6,674 bases of DNA from Halanaerobiaceae bacterium (GTDB taxonomy: Bacteria > Bacillota_F > Halanaerobiia > Halanaerobiales > CSSED10-376): assembly GCA_003557445.1 (NCBI GenBank), contig PWOK01000039.1, positions 1 through 6,674 on the forward strand. The letters are read 5' to 3'. The first letter of the stretch is position 1. The number at the start of each line of letters is the position of its first letter. Below, piece after piece: positions 5,151 through 6,674 of the stretch. The translations under genes were made by a program, and so were the position numbers. A model generated the notes under the pieces. It worked only from the letters and a program-made list of their open reading frames with translations, was not told where the DNA came from and did not search any database.

Positions 5151-5369
5151 TCGGGCTTTTTTATTATTTATCAGTAATTCCCATAAAGCCCGCTATATTG
5201 GGATTTGAACGTGGAGTACTAAATCAACTTTTTACTGTTTTTCAGCCTTTTTTAAGTATTTTGTCAGGATTATGGCAGGATAAAATTTAATTCAATTCTT
5301 TGTATTCAATACACTGCACAAATAACTTAATATTTTATTATTCTATTTACTAAGATAAAGTTGATAAAA
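5151..5369. other. Gene-free stretch beside the tRNA fragment, with short repeats
   Basis: No credible gene is visible in this 219-base stretch. It holds an 8-bp inverted repeat, CGGGCTTT (5152-5159) and AAAGCCCG (5185-5192), directly beside the tRNA fragment, and two direct repeats, GTCAGGATTA (5263-5272) and GGCAGGATAA (5274-5283), 11 bp apart. GTATTCAATAC at 5302-5312 is a small palindrome. Spaced direct repeats near an att core resemble integrase arm or excisionase sites, but that is only suggestive. The stretch also contains the 3' untranslated region of the leftward peptidase gene; no terminator for that gene was found. Confidence 0.4.
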
Positions 5370-6137
5370 TTATTCTATATAAATTACCGTAAAAACTAAA
5401 TCTAAATTATTAAAACCTAATGATTGTTCCTTCAAGGTTAAATTCATATCTCCACAGTCACTTTCCTTAATCCAAGAATAATAAGGAACTGTTTGCAAGG
5501 TCTTGCCAACATTATTTTCAAAAGAGAAGAAATCATATGCATTTGATAATTCACTAATTTGGTCGTCCTCATGTAATTCATAGGGAAAATAATCACTTTT
5601 AAAAGACCAAATTATATTATTATTTTTTGATAAAATAATTGCTCCGGAATCTTTAGTGTTCTTTATGAATTTAATGGCTGTAGAAGTTAATGATGTTTGG
5701 TATTTTTCTGCCAAACTAATTAAATCATCTAATATTAAAGATTTCTCATTAACATCTTTTTTAAAATATTTATCTGGCATCAATAATTCAGCCGCAAATA
5801 TATTTGCTTCTTTTTCCTTTTCATCATAACAATTATATTTTGCAATATTTTCATTAGTGCAACGATATACATTTTCATGTCCTGGTAACAAATAATGACC
5901 TATTTCATGTGATATAGTAAATCTTCTTCTTGTTTCATATTGAATGTTTTTATTTAATAAGATTTTTTTTGATGCATTTTTTACTATTAGCACACCTTCT
6001 AAGTTAATATCCTTATATTCAATATCGATATTAAATATTTTACAAATCTCTAATGGATTTACAGGGACATTTTTAATATTTAATAATTCCAAAAGCTCCC
6101 AGGCATAAATCCTGGGAGCATTTTCATTATTATACAT
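5370..6137 (-). CDS. ImmA/IrrE-family metallopeptidase (M78-like)
   Basis: A 255-residue soluble protein. An N-terminal segment with the usual PVNPLEICKIFNIDI (25-39) leads to the zinc site FTISHEIGHYLL (73-84), with His77, Glu78 and His81. It is followed by EKEANIFAAELLMP (108-121), where a Glu supplies the third ligand, as in ImmA of ICEBs1 and IrrE/PprI of Deinococcus. Residues from about 150 form a domain of unknown role. Family members cleave repressor or antitoxin-like DNA-binding proteins, often to induce a mobile element or stress response. Here the gene lies 16 bases after the zinc-finger/HTH gene, which makes that protein the natural candidate substrate. GGGAG before the ATG supports the start. 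It lies just inside the tRNA-Ser att scar, consistent with mobile-element cargo. Confidence 0.9.
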   Translation of the reverse strand: MYNNENAPRIYAWELLELLNIKNVPVNPLEICKIFNIDIEYKDINLEGVLIVKNASKKILLNKNIQYETRRRFTISHEIGHYLLPGHENVYRCTNENIAKYNCYDEKEKEANIFAAELLMPDKYFKKDVNEKSLILDDLISLAEKYQTSLTSTAIKFIKNTKDSGAIILSKNNNIIWSFKSDYFPYELHEDDQISELSNAYDFFSFENNVGKTLQTVPYYSWIKESDCGDMNLTLKEQSLGFNNLDLVFTVIYIE

Positions 6138-6153
6138 TAGGCCACTCCCTTTA

Positions 6154-6606
6154 TTACATCTTCTTTAATTCTTCTTTAATCGCTTTAAGATCTTTTTTAG
6201 ATAACTCTTCACCCCTGGCAGCTGCCATTATTTCATTATCACTATTGTTAATAATACTTTCTACATCTCTTTTTAATAATCTCCACTCTCTCCCAATTTT
6301 AGATGCTTTAAGTCGCCCATCTCTAATCATATTATACACAGTTTGTTGACTAACTCTCAATAAATCAGCAACTTCTTCTACATTAAGAATATCAAGATGA
6401 TCTATATTTGAATTTTGTGATAAACTTTTACCTAATTTTTGGAGCATATCTGTGGTTTTATAATCAAACACTTTATCACCACATTTAGGACAAACATAAG
6501 CTTCAATTCCTTTTATTATAATTTCAAATTCTCCCCAACCAGTTTTTGTTTCAGTTGTGACTTTTTCCATCTCAACATCACAATCATGGCAATTTCTTAT
6601 AGTCAC
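6154..6606 (-). CDS. YgiT-type zinc-finger protein with excisionase-like HTH (antitoxin-like)
   Basis: A 150-residue two-domain protein. The N-terminal part has CxxC pairs Cys6/Cys9 and Cys39/Cys42 in the YgiT/MqsA-type arrangement (CHDCD, then AYVCPKCGDKVFD). Residues 73-118 are a MerR/excisionase-type helix-turn-helix (ILNVEEVADLLRVSQQTVYN and GREWRLLKRDVESII). A Lys/Glu-rich helical tail follows. Proteins of this kind are antitoxins and autoregulators of toxin-antitoxin pairs. The start is GTG at 6606, because the overlapping ATG at 6608 runs into an immediate TGA. AGGAGG at 6619-6614 lies within the last codons of the upstream gene, whose TAA (6610-6608) is one base away, so the two are translationally coupled. 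The upstream gene is the likely toxin and the downstream one the ImmA-like peptidase. Confidence 0.87.
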   Translation of the reverse strand: MTIRNCHDCDVEMEKVTTETKTGWGEFEIIIKGIEAYVCPKCGDKVFDYKTTDMLQKLGKSLSQNSNIDHLDILNVEEVADLLRVSQQTVYNMIRDGRLKASKIGREWRLLKRDVESIINNSDNEIMAAARGEELSKKDLKAIKEELKKM

Positions 6607-6607
6607 A

Positions 6608-6674
6608 TTAATTCCTCCTTTTCATAATTTTAGTTGAAGGATCATATTCCCATTTTTCTTCATAAAACCTATAA
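6608..6674 (-). CDS. 3' end of an upstream gene, possibly a toxin (partial)
   Basis: The last 21 codons of a leftward gene are visible, ending EKWEYDPSTKIMKRRN before TAA at 6610-6608. The rest lies beyond the right edge. Its final codons contain the AGGAGG that serves the zinc-finger/HTH gene, a tight coupling typical of toxin-antitoxin pairs. Small toxins of the DUF4258 group are common partners of YgiT-type zinc-finger proteins and often end in a Trp- and Arg-rich tail, but this fragment is too short to assign a family. Confidence 0.6.
   Translation of the reverse strand, partial: YRFYEEKWEYDPSTKIMKRRN

Noticed and set aside
5188..5215. GTTCAAATCCC on the minus strand as a second tRNA T arm
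   Set aside because: The flanking bases do not form a T stem and no acceptor or CCA follows.
5089..5220. A complete tRNA-Ser gene
   Set aside because: The expected GGAGGGA acceptor strand and D arm are absent upstream of the anticodon stem on the minus strand.
5078..5290. 70-codon open frame on the plus strand (MLCSGGGTGTRTPTPF...)
   Set aside because: It is the antisense translation of the tRNA-Ser fragment; GGTGTRTPT is a familiar artefact of tRNA genes read backwards.
6439..6627. 62-codon open frame on the plus strand
   Set aside because: It is antisense to the zinc-finger/HTH gene and has no independent support.
1..6674. CRISPR array or insertion sequence
   Set aside because: No regularly spaced repeats with unique spacers, and no transposase frame or terminal inverted repeats were seen.

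Overview
This is a low-GC chromosomal window whose signals are typical of an endospore-forming or related Firmicute: strong AGGAGG-type ribosome binding sites, consensus sigma-A promoters, a sigma-H-like promoter overlapping a 0A-box-like site, intrinsic terminators, and DUF2294 and DUF4914 proteins. The protein flavour suits Clostridia, perhaps Halanaerobiales. That placement is a guess from the sequence style, not a demonstrated taxonomy.

Left part (1-3300). The minus strand begins with a sigma-H-like promoter feeding a cyclic-di-GMP-I (GEMM-I) riboswitch whose target gene lies beyond the left edge. Divergent from it, a DUF2294 gene (TTG start) is read rightwards from a good sigma-A promoter and ends at a long hairpin terminator. 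Next is a 633-residue DUF4914 protein with a P-loop resembling HPr kinase and PEP carboxykinase. It converges on a small cupin gene, and the two share a perfect GC-rich bidirectional terminator.

Middle part (3300-5000). A membrane-anchored C39-like cysteine peptidase is read rightwards. Facing it is a leftward cluster: a strong promoter surrounded by repeated TACTTAAT boxes, a 42-residue Cys-rich small protein, a terminator, a 39-codon remnant of an ABC exporter C-terminus, an ArsR-family regulator, and a 19-residue peptide ending in Gly-Gly-Gly behind a perfect Shine-Dalgarno. The cluster looks like a metal- or thiol-responsive locus that has lost most of its transporter.

Right part (5040-6674). 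The 3' half of a tRNA-Ser(UGA), starting at the anticodon stem and followed by its own terminator, lies on the minus strand with no 5' half. This is what remains at the distal end of an element integrated into a tRNA gene. Everything to its right would then belong to the element: an ImmA/IrrE-like metallopeptidase, a YgiT-type zinc-finger protein fused to an excisionase-like HTH, and the last 21 codons of an upstream gene, all in one leftward, toxin-antitoxin-like operon. The integrase and the reconstituted tRNA would lie beyond the right edge.
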